Below the pieces are notes generated by a model. It was not told where the DNA came from. It saw only the letters and a program-made list of their open reading frames with translations, and made no database searches. This document shows positions 1 to 12,106 of a DNA stretch of 38,906 bases, one piece after another (position 1 is the stretch's first letter; every line of letters begins with the position of its first letter). The stretch comes from Deltaproteobacteria bacterium HGW-Deltaproteobacteria-15 (GTDB taxonomy: Bacteria > Desulfobacterota > DSM-4660 > Desulfatiglandales > HGW-15). Location: NCBI GenBank assembly GCA_002840535.1, contig PHBH01000015.1, positions 101,435 through 140,340 on the forward strand, written 5' to 3'. The translations under genes and the position numbers were made by a program.

Positions 1-4
1 CTTT

Positions 5-71
5 GCCACAAAGACACAAAGGCACGAAGAAATGATAAACCATAATCTTTGTGGCTTAGTGCCTTAGTGGC
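5..71. repeat. Palindromic 8-bp-period element, copy 1
   Basis: An imperfect inverted repeat with arms at 5-31 and 48-71. Each arm is a run of 8-bp units of the form CACNAAGN. A second copy lies at 25235-25290. The element abuts the first gene, so no promoter for that gene is visible in the window. Confidence 0.8.
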
Positions 72-85
72 TGGTTTTGGTTTAT

Positions 86-793
86 ATGGAAAAGATCGCT
101 CCAGAAATCTACAACCGGTATATCAAGGCGCTCATGGATATCAGCCAGGCGATCACGTCCGATCTGTACCTGGAGGATATCCTCAAGCTGATTGTCATGG
201 TCACTGCCAAGGTGACGGGAGTGGAGATCTGTTCTCTCTGGCTGATCGATGAGGCCGAGAATCCCAAGATAAGACTCAAGGCGACCCAGGCCATCGATCC
301 TGATTACATGAAAGACAGGGCTTTGAATATGAATGAGGGGATCGTCGGCTACGTGGCCTCACAGAACAAGCCGTTCATCATCGAAGATGTACTGCAAGAG
401 CCTCTTTTCAAGGAAAAGGAGATGGCCAGGAAACTCGGGCTGGTGTCCATGGTCAGCGTCCCGATGCACGTGAAGGACGACCGGGTAATCGGCGTGCTGA
501 ATTGCTTTACAGCTGAACCCCACCACTTTTCGGAGACTGAGGTTAACCTCATTACCACGGTGGCAAACCAGTCGGCCATTGCCATCGAAAATACCCGCCT
601 TCTCGTTAGAACCAAGGTTATCGAAGAGGAGCTTGCCACCAGAAAACTCATCGAAAGGGCAAAGGAAATCCTCATGGTGAAAAAGAACCTGCCAGCTGAT
701 AAGGCCTTCCGATGGCTTCAGAAAAAAAGTATGGATAATCGCAAATCCATGCGCGAAATTGCCGAGGCGTTGATCATTTCACAGGACCTCTAA
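86..793 (+). CDS. GAF-ANTAR transcription antitermination regulator
   Basis: This 235-aa protein has a GAF sensor domain (about residues 25-165) and a C-terminal ANTAR RNA-binding domain (about 175-230). The ANTAR signature is visible as RKLIERAKEIL, followed by the AFRWLQKKSMD helix and a final helix REIAEALI. ANTAR proteins bind hairpins in nascent RNA and prevent terminator formation, often in nitrogen or amide metabolism genes. Here the GAF domain would sense a small ligand in place of a receiver. I chose the ATG at 86; a TTG at 77 would add three residues. The next gene downstream is a glutamate-synthase-like gene preceded by a terminator hairpin in its leader, the arrangement expected of a cis target. 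The domain call is firm; the target is inferred. Upstream sequence is mostly a repeat, so its own promoter is not visible. Confidence 0.88.
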   Translation: MEKIAPEIYNRYIKALMDISQAITSDLYLEDILKLIVMVTAKVTGVEICSLWLIDEAENPKIRLKATQAIDPDYMKDRALNMNEGIVGYVASQNKPFIIEDVLQEPLFKEKEMARKLGLVSMVSVPMHVKDDRVIGVLNCFTAEPHHFSETEVNLITTVANQSAIAIENTRLLVRTKVIEEELATRKLIERAKEILMVKKNLPADKAFRWLQKKSMDNRKSMREIAEALIISQDL

Positions 794-878
794 TCACAAT
801 TCCCCAGGTTGTTTCCAGCGCGGTCTCTCTCGCCTGCTATCAGTAGCACTTAATTTCCGATTATTTTTATATTGACCC

Positions 879-907
879 TTGACAAGGGCTCCAATTCCTC
901 TTACAAG
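879..907 (+). promoter_or_regulatory. Sigma-70-like promoter of the glutamate-synthase-like gene
   Basis: A perfect -35 TTGACA (879-884) is separated by 17 bp from a -10-like TACAAG (902-907). Transcription would start near 914, giving a leader of about 180 nt that contains the two hairpins listed next. Confidence 0.5.
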
Positions 908-934
908 AAAAAGTTAACTATTAGTACAACTAAA

Positions 935-956
935 AAGCGCACAACGGCGTGTGTTT
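935..956 (+). promoter_or_regulatory. Hexaloop hairpin, candidate ANTAR-binding RNA
   Basis: AAGCGCAC (935-942) pairs over 8 bp, with G-T wobbles, to GTGTGTTT (949-956). This leaves a six-base loop AACGGC with A at loop position 1 and G at position 4, the two conserved loop bases of ANTAR target hairpins. The stem is followed by a T run (to 960), so the hairpin could also act as a weak terminator itself. Confidence 0.5.
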
Positions 957-971
957 TTTTGGATCAGGACA

Positions 972-1016
972 AAGGCGTCTTTCCCATTTGCGGGAAGAGG
1001 CCTTTTCCTTTTTTAA
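972..1016 (+). terminator. Leader terminator (attenuator) before the glutamate-synthase-like gene
   Basis: AAGGC..TC..TTCCC (972-985) pairs with GGGAAGAG.CCTT (992-1004), with one bulge and one mismatch. It closes on a six-base loop ATTTGC and is followed by TTTTCCTTTTTT. It lies between the promoter and the ribosome binding site of the next gene, so it would act as an attenuator. The upstream GAF-ANTAR protein is the obvious candidate to relieve it. Confidence 0.6.
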
Positions 1017-1096
1017 CCCTTCGCCGGTGCTGTGCCGGGAACCAACGATGCCCCGTCTTGTTGCACCATGGCCTACTCGAGTAAGGAGGATAATTT

Positions 1097-2752
1097 ATGA
1101 TGCGTTTTGACAAGAGCAATGATGTTCTCGGGACCGTTAACAGGGGCAATCCGACCGAAGCCAGCATATGCACCCTTTGCAGGGCCGATTGCCAGGGGAG
1201 ATGTGAAACCTGGCTTTCCAGCCTGGTAGGCCGCAAGCTGCTCTATCCCAGGAGTTTCGGTATCGTCACTGCAGGCGCCAACAACACCACTCATGTGGGC
1301 GTTTCCTACAATTCCCTCCGTATCCAGGGATATGCGTACGGCGCCCATGGTCTTTCCAAGGGTCTGACCAACGCGGCGGACGACTGCATCTTCCCGAACG
1401 TGAGCCTCGAAACCGAGTTCGGCAATACCATGAAGACGAAGAGCCGCATGCCCCTCATGACCGGAGCACTCGGCTCCACGTTTGTCGCGGCAAAGTATTG
1501 GGACTCTTTTGCCATCGGTGGAGCCCTGGTTGGTATCCCGGTGGTAATCGGCGAGAATGTGGTTGGTGTAGATCGGGAATCCACAATTCAACCCGGAGAA
1601 AAGAGGAAAGGCAAGATCAAGGTCTCTCCTGAGCTTGACCGACGTATTCAGACTTATCTGAGATACTTCGATGGATATGGCGCCATCATCGTTCAGCTCA
1701 ATGTGGAAGATACCCGTAACGGAGTTGCAGAATACGTGGTCGATAAATACGGCGACAAGTGCATTATCGAACTGAAATGGGGCCAGGGCGCCAAGGATAT
1801 CGGCGGTGAAATCCAGGTGACCAGCCTCGATTACGCGATCTTCCTCAAGGAGAGGGGTTATGTGGTGGATCCGGATCCGACCAGGCCTGAAGTGAAGAAG
1901 GCCTTTGAGGAAGGTTCGATCAAATCCTTTGCCAGGCACAGCCGTCTGGGCGGCACCAATCTGGATTCCGTGGCACAGGTTCGAGCCGACTTCATGGCCG
2001 GTGTGGATTACCTCCGGTCCATCGGGTTCAAACGCATCACCCTGAAGACCGGGTCGTATGGAATGGAAGAACTGGCCATGGCCATCAAGTTCGCCACCGA
2101 CGCAAAACTGGATCTCCTGACCATTGACGGCTCAGGCGGCGGAACAGGCATGAGTCCCTGGAATATGATGCAGAGTTGGGGCGTTCCCTCCATTATCCTC
2201 CATTCCAAGGCTTATGAATATGCCGGCATCCTCGCCGCCAAAGGACAGAAGGTTGTGGACATGTCTTTTGCCGGCGGTTTTGTACTTGAAGATCACCTGT
2301 TCAAGGGTCTTGCCTTGGGCGCACCGTTTACAAAGATGATCTGCATGGGCCGCGGGATCATGATCCCGGGTTTTGTGGGTTCCAATATCGAGGGCGCGAT
2401 CAATCCCGACGTGAAGGCGAAAGTCAACGGCCACTGGTCTGAATTGCCCAAATCCGTAAGGGAAGTGGGAAGCTCCGCGAAAGAGATCTTCGCCTCGTAC
2501 TTTGACGTGGAAAAGAAGGTGGGCAAGGATGAAATGAAAAATATCCCCTATGGCGCCATTGCCTTCTACACCCTGGCCGATAAGCTGGCATGCGGTCTGC
2601 AACAGCTTCTTGCCGGGGCCAGAAAGTTCTCGGTCAAGAATATTGCGCGGACGGATCTCATGTCAGGGAACAGAGAGACCGCCAGAGAGACCGGCATTCC
2701 TCATGTCGCGGATGTGAACGATGAGAGCGCACGGAAGATTCTGCACTCGTAG
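1097..2752 (+). CDS. FMN-binding glutamate-synthase-like protein
   Basis: This 551-aa protein matches the stand-alone central/FMN domain of glutamate synthase (GltB type). Visible features include the barrel segments KTGSYGMEELAMAIKFA, LLTIDGSGGGTGMSP and GQKVVDMSFAGGF. It has no N-terminal Ntn glutaminase domain and no C-terminal GXGXG domain of full GltB. The usual CPxGV iron-sulfur motif near the barrel end is not seen. Instead there is an N-terminal cluster CxxCx3Cx3C (residues 25, 28, 32, 36) that could hold an Fe-S centre. The role would be ammonia- or glutamine-dependent glutamate formation or a related FMN reaction; electron donor and substrate are not shown by the sequence. The start is set by AAGGAGGA at 1083-1090, 6 nt before tandem ATGs (1097, 1100). 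Expression is probably controlled by the leader attenuator and the GAF-ANTAR neighbour. Confidence 0.85.
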   Translation: MMRFDKSNDVLGTVNRGNPTEASICTLCRADCQGRCETWLSSLVGRKLLYPRSFGIVTAGANNTTHVGVSYNSLRIQGYAYGAHGLSKGLTNAADDCIFPNVSLETEFGNTMKTKSRMPLMTGALGSTFVAAKYWDSFAIGGALVGIPVVIGENVVGVDRESTIQPGEKRKGKIKVSPELDRRIQTYLRYFDGYGAIIVQLNVEDTRNGVAEYVVDKYGDKCIIELKWGQGAKDIGGEIQVTSLDYAIFLKERGYVVDPDPTRPEVKKAFEEGSIKSFARHSRLGGTNLDSVAQVRADFMAGVDYLRSIGFKRITLKTGSYGMEELAMAIKFATDAKLDLLTIDGSGGGTGMSPWNMMQSWGVPSIILHSKAYEYAGILAAKGQKVVDMSFAGGFVLEDHLFKGLALGAPFTKMICMGRGIMIPGFVGSNIEGAINPDVKAKVNGHWSELPKSVREVGSSAKEIFASYFDVEKKVGKDEMKNIPYGAIAFYTLADKLACGLQQLLAGARKFSVKNIARTDLMSGNRETARETGIPHVADVNDESARKILHS

Positions 2753-2765
2753 AAGCATGGTTTAG

Positions 2766-2799
2766 AAAAACCCCGCTTCTTCATAGGGGCGGGGTTTTT
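2766..2799 (+). terminator. Intrinsic terminator after the glutamate-synthase-like gene
   Basis: A perfect 11-bp stem, AAAAACCCCGC (2766-2776) with GCGGGGTTTTT (2789-2799). With A and T tracts on both sides it could work in both directions, so it may also end the small minus-strand gene at 2836. Confidence 0.9.
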
Positions 2800-2835
2800 C
2801 TGTTAACCATCTACGCATCCCGGTCATCCATTCTC

Positions 2836-3045
2836 TCACCATTCGCACTGGCTGATGGCGAACGTAAGGGGATCTTTCTGGAGACCCTGGATTTCGAGGT
2901 ATGCCGTTTCGCCGGTTACTAACTCCTCCCTGATCTGCCGGATGAATGCGGCAACCGAGTGATCGACGCTCTCGTTCAGATTCAGATTCTTCGTTGCTTG
3001 CACGACCTGATCGTTATTCACCAGCGAAATTTTGATGGTCTTCAT
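2836..3045 (-). CDS. Small hypothetical protein (69 aa)
   Basis: I do not recognise a family. The ORF can be extended upstream, but the ATG at 3045 is preferred: GGGAGAGG precedes it by a few bases, and the start MKTIKISLVNNDQ reads as a natural N-terminus. The protein is soluble, with a beta-rich start, a predicted amphipathic helix (SVAAFIRQIREEL) and a final strand pair ending in ISQCEW. It lies between two convergent transcripts and shares no obvious operon. Confidence 0.55.
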   Translation of the reverse strand: MKTIKISLVNNDQVVQATKNLNLNESVDHSVAAFIRQIREELVTGETAYLEIQGLQKDPLTFAISQCEW

Positions 3046-3233
3046 TTGCCTCTCCCGGTTAAAAAGGTTAGCGAAGCATCGTTGCGGGCCTGAACGCTCA
3101 GGGTAATTAGCTATACTTACAAACAACATCGAAATTAAGATAAACTGCAACAATTTCAGCTACTTCTGAATACTTAATCAGGTCTGTCGGATTGTCAAGT
3201 TATTTGTGCGGGTTTTGACACAGGGCAAATAGA

Positions 3234-3248
3234 GCCGGAATTACCGGC
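3234..3248 (-). terminator. Weak terminator after the KaiC-like/XRE/cupin gene
   Basis: GCCGG (3244-3248 read on the minus strand) pairs with CCGGC across a TAATT loop. A loosely T-rich stretch follows. The stem is short, so this is tentative. Confidence 0.35.
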
Positions 3249-3261
3249 ATCTGTTTACTGG

Positions 3262-4560
3262 TTACCGGATCTTTACCCAGAGCAGGCGGGCGACGGATGG
3301 GCCGGGATTCTTCCATTGGGTGGGCATTTCTGAGGTGAGATAGACCACGTCTCCCGGGCGGATTGTGTAAACGGCCTTCCCGAGTTTGACCTGAAGGACT
3401 CCACTGAGGAGATATCCCATTTCCTCCCCCTTGTGCAGAAAGAAGTGGGCCGGGATCTCCCTCTTGGGCTGAACTTCCAGGAGATAGGGCTCTGCTTTTT
3501 GTTCAAAATCCAGGGGAGTGAGCGATTTCGCATAAGCCGCTCCATCTGGAAGACCCTGCAGCTTGACCTCCACGGCCTCGGCACCCGGGAAAATGATCCG
3601 GTTCCTGATGTCCCCCTTTTCCTGGAAAAGGGAACTCACATCCACGGAGAGCACCTCGGCCATTTTGAGCAAGGCAGGAAGGGAAGGATAGATCGTGTTG
3701 CCTTCGACCTGGGAGATGGTGCTTGGAGTTACACCCACCAGCTTGGCCAACTCTGTTTGAGAAAGCCCTCGCTTGGATCGCAACTCCTTGAGGCGAAGCC
3801 CCAGATCGAAACGCCCACGTATCTTCCGGTCCTCGTCAAATGTGACGTTCAGATCCTTGGTCCAGTAACTGTAGGGTTTGTTGAGGGTGTCCAGATCCCG
3901 CTTTTCAGCCTTGAGGATCATCAGAGAGGTCGTTCCCCGCCGGACGGACAGATCCACGGCTACCTGTGCGATCTGGTTGATCTGGGCCCGCAAACGCTGC
4001 GAATGTGCTTGTCTTTCCATGATCCAGTATGCAATGGTGTTCAGCTCGTACAACCTTGGACAGGAATGGGTGTAGAAATTCAGAATCTGCTCTTCCCCGC
4101 CCCAGATCTCCTGCATCCCGGTCATGCTCTCGAACACCAAACGAACGTCTCCATCCAGCCCGGCATGAACGGTATAGAGCGCCTCGATGACCTGCTCCGG
4201 TTCGCGCGGTTTCTCCACAGTGATGAATCTGCAGGAAGGCTTCTGCTTCCTCTCCTCATAGAACTTGAGAAAGACAGGGGTTCCCGCCCCTTTCCCGAAC
4301 GTAAAGCAATCCAATACGGTCAGCATGGGGTTCTCGGCAAGGGCGCCGAGCTGGTCCAGAAGATTTTTCGGCGAACGATCGAAGCTCAGATAGACGATTG
4401 GCTTGCCCTGGACCTGTGATGCCTGCATGAAATTCATGCAGAAGACCATTGCGAGGCTGCCTGCATCGTCATGCCATACTACGTTGTCGCCGATATACAG
4501 ACCACCCAGGAGCCTGTCCAACTGGCTCACCCCGGACGTAGCGCGAAGTCTCTCGGTCAC
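3262..4560 (-). CDS. KaiC/RecA-like, XRE HTH and cupin fusion regulator
   Basis: This 432-aa protein has three parts. Residues 1-235 resemble a KaiC/RadA-type RecA fold (start GVSQLDRLLGGLYIGDNVVWHD). The P-loop is degenerate: HDDAGSLAMVF sits where GxxxxGKT/S should be, so ATP binding is probably lost or altered. Residues 255-309 are an XRE/Cro helix-turn-helix (LKELRSKRGLSQTELAKLVGVTPSTISQVE). Residues 335-430 are a cupin with the HKGEEMGYLLSG metal or ligand segment. XRE-cupin proteins are usually repressors or activators that sense a small molecule through the cupin. The GTG start at 4560 is preceded by GGAGA. It is divergent from the large PPDK_N gene with a 143-bp gap, a plausible regulatory target. 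The N-terminal fusion is the odd part. Confidence 0.8.
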   Translation of the reverse strand: MTERLRATSGVSQLDRLLGGLYIGDNVVWHDDAGSLAMVFCMNFMQASQVQGKPIVYLSFDRSPKNLLDQLGALAENPMLTVLDCFTFGKGAGTPVFLKFYEERKQKPSCRFITVEKPREPEQVIEALYTVHAGLDGDVRLVFESMTGMQEIWGGEEQILNFYTHSCPRLYELNTIAYWIMERQAHSQRLRAQINQIAQVAVDLSVRRGTTSLMILKAEKRDLDTLNKPYSYWTKDLNVTFDEDRKIRGRFDLGLRLKELRSKRGLSQTELAKLVGVTPSTISQVEGNTIYPSLPALLKMAEVLSVDVSSLFQEKGDIRNRIIFPGAEAVEVKLQGLPDGAAYAKSLTPLDFEQKAEPYLLEVQPKREIPAHFFLHKGEEMGYLLSGVLQVKLGKAVYTIRPGDVVYLTSEMPTQWKNPGPSVARLLWVKIR

Positions 4561-4703
4561 AATCTTTGTTCTCCAGGTTCAATGTGGCGTTCCAAAGTAC
4601 CGGGTTTCAAGTTACCTGAAGGGGTCAGGGAAGTCAACGAACAGGGGTACCTTTCGTCAATGTCGTGTTTGACAAGCTCCGGGCTTGTGCCTAACATAAG
4701 TCC

Positions 4704-9145
<4,442 letters not shown>

Positions 9146-9165
9146 GTTTATCTATATCCAGTCCA

Positions 9166-9208
9166 AAGGGCCTGAAGGAAAGCATCCTGCGTTTACCTTC
9201 CGGCCCTT
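9166..9208 (+). terminator. Hairpin after gdhA
   Basis: AAGGGCC.GAAGG (9166-9178) pairs with CCTTC.GGCCCTT (9196-9208), with one mismatch and a 17-nt loop. There is no clean T tract, so it may be an RNA-stabilising hairpin or a weak terminator. The rest of the gap to 9457 holds only the REP-like palindrome. Confidence 0.5.
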
Positions 9209-9395
9209 CCATTCCATAAACATGTCATCAATCCGCCGCTTTTCAAAGTTCAGGCGGTCCATCTTCGCTTTCTCCCGACCGCATAACCGTTAAGTGCTCG
9301 ACATCAAGCAATATTTTAGTTCGCCCCACATGGCATGGTTTGTGCTTGTAAAAATCAAGGGCACTCTCGTATCCACACAGCCCTTTCCTTGAATT

Positions 9396-9426
9396 ATTGA
9401 AGCCCCTGCAGCAAGCTGCAGGAAAT
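9396..9426. repeat. REP-like palindrome, copy 1
   Basis: CCTGCAGC-AA-GCTGCAGG (9405-9422) is embedded in ATTGAAGC...GGAAAT. The same frame around a different stem occurs at 38739-38773, which marks a dispersed REP family. Confidence 0.7.
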
Positions 9427-9457
9427 TTCGTTTCAAGAGAAAATCAGGGGGAACCGG

Positions 9458-12106
9458 ATGATGAAGGGTTTTGGGAATTTCCCGGCTTTCTTCACAACCA
9501 CTGGGGAGGAAAGGCCTGAGATCCTGGCGGTCCGACTCCATCTGATAAACAACCTATTTAGGATCGTCCTGGGGCTGGGCGCCATTTCGATTCTTCTGGG
9601 ATGCTTTCGGACCTACCTCCAGGGGCAATGGCTCTACCTGTCATTCTACATTTCAATATACTGTCTCATGCTTGTAATCACGCTCTCCAAAGAACGTTTC
9701 TCTTTTCGCTTGAAATCTTTTTTTCTCACCGGATCGATGTTCATCATCTCCACTGTTAACTTCACACAAGTAGGGCTTGGTGGTGTGGGTATGCAAATAA
9801 TGATCGCCACCTGCGTCCTTGCTGCCGTACTTATGGGAATCAGGGCAGGATTTCTAATGCTGGGGATGGGACTGACGGCGGTCAGCATGGCTGCCGCGGC
9901 AGTTACGCTTGGAGGAATTCCCATATCTCCGGAGTTCATGACGACATCCACCTCCAAACTGGCCTGGTTGAATGCCATCGTTTCTTTTGTCATGGTCACC
10001 ACCGGGCTGATCCTTGCTCCTCATATGTTCGTGTCGCGGCTCAAGGAGTCCCTTGCACTGCTGGAGAAACAAAGCCCAAGGCTCAAGCGTTCCAACAGCA
10101 TCCTCAGAAATCAGATCAGGACCCGAAAAAGGGCGGAGAGAGCCCTTTCCGAGGAGCGAAAGAGGAATGAAGATGTGCTTCAGGAGAGTGATGGACAGTT
10201 TCAACTCATCTATCACATGATTCCGGACCCGGTCTCCATCATCCGCGAACGCGACGGAATCTGCCTGGATGTGAACGCTCAGTTTGTATCCGAGACGGGC
10301 TGGACACGGGAGGAGGTGATCGGCAAAAGGTTCAAGAATCTTAGAATGTGGCACCGTCCGCAGGACAAGGAGAAAATGGCAGAATCCATCTCCAGGACCG
10401 GGAGGGTCGATAACCTGGAAGCCATGTTCCGTCTGAAGAACGGGCAAATCGCCACCACCCTGCTCTCGGCCGTTGCCCTCACCTTGGGTGGAGAACGGGT
10501 GATCGTCTCCGTCACACGGGATATCACGGAACGCGACCGCGCCCAGAAGGCATTGAAGGAATCGGAGGAGAAATACCGATTTGTGGTCGACAACACGAAT
10601 GAATGGATGGTCCTGACCCAGAACGACAAGGTCGTTTTCGCCAACAGACAGGCCTTGGAGCAGTCCGGCTACTCTCTGGAAGAACTTTCAAAAAGGACCC
10701 TGGACAGCCTTATTCATCCCGAAGACATGGAAGATGCGACCATGCAATATCAAAAGAAGCTGGAGGGGAATCAGAGCAGAGGGGATTACGAGTTCAGGAT
10801 CATCTGTAAAACAGGAAACGTCCTATGGGTAAGGGTAAACTCCTTCCCGGTAAAATGGATGGGAGAGCCGGCACTCTTGACCTTCATGAACGATATTTCG
10901 AGACAAAAGGCGGTGGAGGAGGAAAAGGAGAAGCTGCAGGCGCGGCTTCAACGTGCACAGAAGATGGAGGCCATCGGGGCTCTTGCCGGAGGCGTTGCCC
11001 ACGACCTGAACAACATTCTTTCAGGCATTGTCAGTTATCCGGACCTGCTGCTGATGCAGCTTCCGGACGACAGTCCGCTGCGAAAACCGGTTACCACCAT
11101 GAGGGAATCGGGGAAAAGAGCCTCTGCCGTGGTGCAGGACCTGCTCACCCTGGCAAGAAGAGGATTGGCCGTGACCGAGCCTGTGAACCTTAACACCGTG
11201 ATTTTCGAATTCCTCAGAAGCGCGGAATTCGAAAAAATTTGTTCCAACAATCCTCGTGTTCACGTGGAAACCCGGTTGGGCAGGGATCTCCAGAACTTGT
11301 CCGGGTCCCCGGTGCATCTTCAGAAAACCCTCATGAACCTCGTTTTGAACGCCTTCGAGGCAATGCCGGACGGCGGCTCGGTCTGCATTTCCACTGAAAA
11401 ACGCCACCTCGATAAATCCCTGAACGGCTACGACCGCGTGCAGGAGGGGGAGTATGTCATGCTCATGGTCTCCGACACAGGTATCGGGATTTCGCCCGAA
11501 GAACGGGAAAGGATATTCGAGCCTTTTTATACCAACAAGGTCATGGGGAGAAGCGGAACGGGGCTGGGAATGGCCGTTGTCTGGGGCACGATGAAGGATC
11601 ACAATGGGTACATCGATGTGGAGAGCACGAAAGGGAAAGGGACCACTTTCATGCTCTACTTTCCGGCATGCCAGGAAACTCCCAGGAGCAAGATAGTCGT
11701 TTCCATGGAACATTACAGAGGGAAAGGCGAATCCGTCCTGATCATCGATGACATGGAAGACCAGAGAGAGATCGCCTCTACGCTTCTGGGAAGGCTGGGG
11801 TACTCGGTCTTTGCGGTCTCCAGCGGGGAAGAGGCCATTCATCGTGTCGCACAAAGGGAGGTGGACCTCCTCGTGCTGGACATGATCCTGGGCGGAAAAA
11901 TGGACGGCCTTGACACATACCGGGAAATCATTAAGATATGTCCTTCCCAAAAGGCAATCCTCGCAAGCGGATACTCCGAGACGGCACGCGTGAAGGAAGC
12001 CCAGAGATTGGGAGCAGGTCAATACATCCGGAAGCCCTACACCCTTGAGAGGATCGGCATAGCCGTTCGATGCGAACTGGACAGGAGGGAAATCATAGCA
12101 GCCTGA
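9458..12106 (+). CDS. Membrane-bound PAS hybrid histidine kinase with C-terminal receiver
   Basis: This 882-aa sensor begins with about six hydrophobic segments (residues about 28-195) and a coiled-coil stretch (200-245). Two PAS domains follow (about 250-360, ending VTRDITERDRAQKALKESEEKY, and 365-490, ending FMNDISRQKAVEEEKEKL). The kinase core has the H box GALAGGVAHDLNNIL, N box LMNLVLNAFEAM, G1 VSDTGIGI, F box EPFYTNK and G2 GTGLGMAVV. The C-terminal receiver starts at about 758 (VLIIDDMED), with acceptor Asp in LVLDMILGG and the late Lys in YIRKPYT. It would autophosphorylate and relay to its own receiver; no HPt protein is seen nearby. GGGGGAA precedes the ATG pair at 9458/9461. Its end overlaps the lipid-kinase gene by 37 bp. 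The signal sensed is unknown. Confidence 0.93.
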   Translation: MMKGFGNFPAFFTTTGEERPEILAVRLHLINNLFRIVLGLGAISILLGCFRTYLQGQWLYLSFYISIYCLMLVITLSKERFSFRLKSFFLTGSMFIISTVNFTQVGLGGVGMQIMIATCVLAAVLMGIRAGFLMLGMGLTAVSMAAAAVTLGGIPISPEFMTTSTSKLAWLNAIVSFVMVTTGLILAPHMFVSRLKESLALLEKQSPRLKRSNSILRNQIRTRKRAERALSEERKRNEDVLQESDGQFQLIYHMIPDPVSIIRERDGICLDVNAQFVSETGWTREEVIGKRFKNLRMWHRPQDKEKMAESISRTGRVDNLEAMFRLKNGQIATTLLSAVALTLGGERVIVSVTRDITERDRAQKALKESEEKYRFVVDNTNEWMVLTQNDKVVFANRQALEQSGYSLEELSKRTLDSLIHPEDMEDATMQYQKKLEGNQSRGDYEFRIICKTGNVLWVRVNSFPVKWMGEPALLTFMNDISRQKAVEEEKEKLQARLQRAQKMEAIGALAGGVAHDLNNILSGIVSYPDLLLMQLPDDSPLRKPVTTMRESGKRASAVVQDLLTLARRGLAVTEPVNLNTVIFEFLRSAEFEKICSNNPRVHVETRLGRDLQNLSGSPVHLQKTLMNLVLNAFEAMPDGGSVCISTEKRHLDKSLNGYDRVQEGEYVMLMVSDTGIGISPEERERIFEPFYTNKVMGRSGTGLGMAVVWGTMKDHNGYIDVESTKGKGTTFMLYFPACQETPRSKIVVSMEHYRGKGESVLIIDDMEDQREIASTLLGRLGYSVFAVSSGEEAIHRVAQREVDLLVLDMILGGKMDGLDTYREIIKICPSQKAILASGYSETARVKEAQRLGAGQYIRKPYTLERIGIAVRCELDRREIIAA

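Noticed and set aside
11021..12022. 333-aa minus-strand open frame
   Set aside because: Antisense to the histidine-kinase core.
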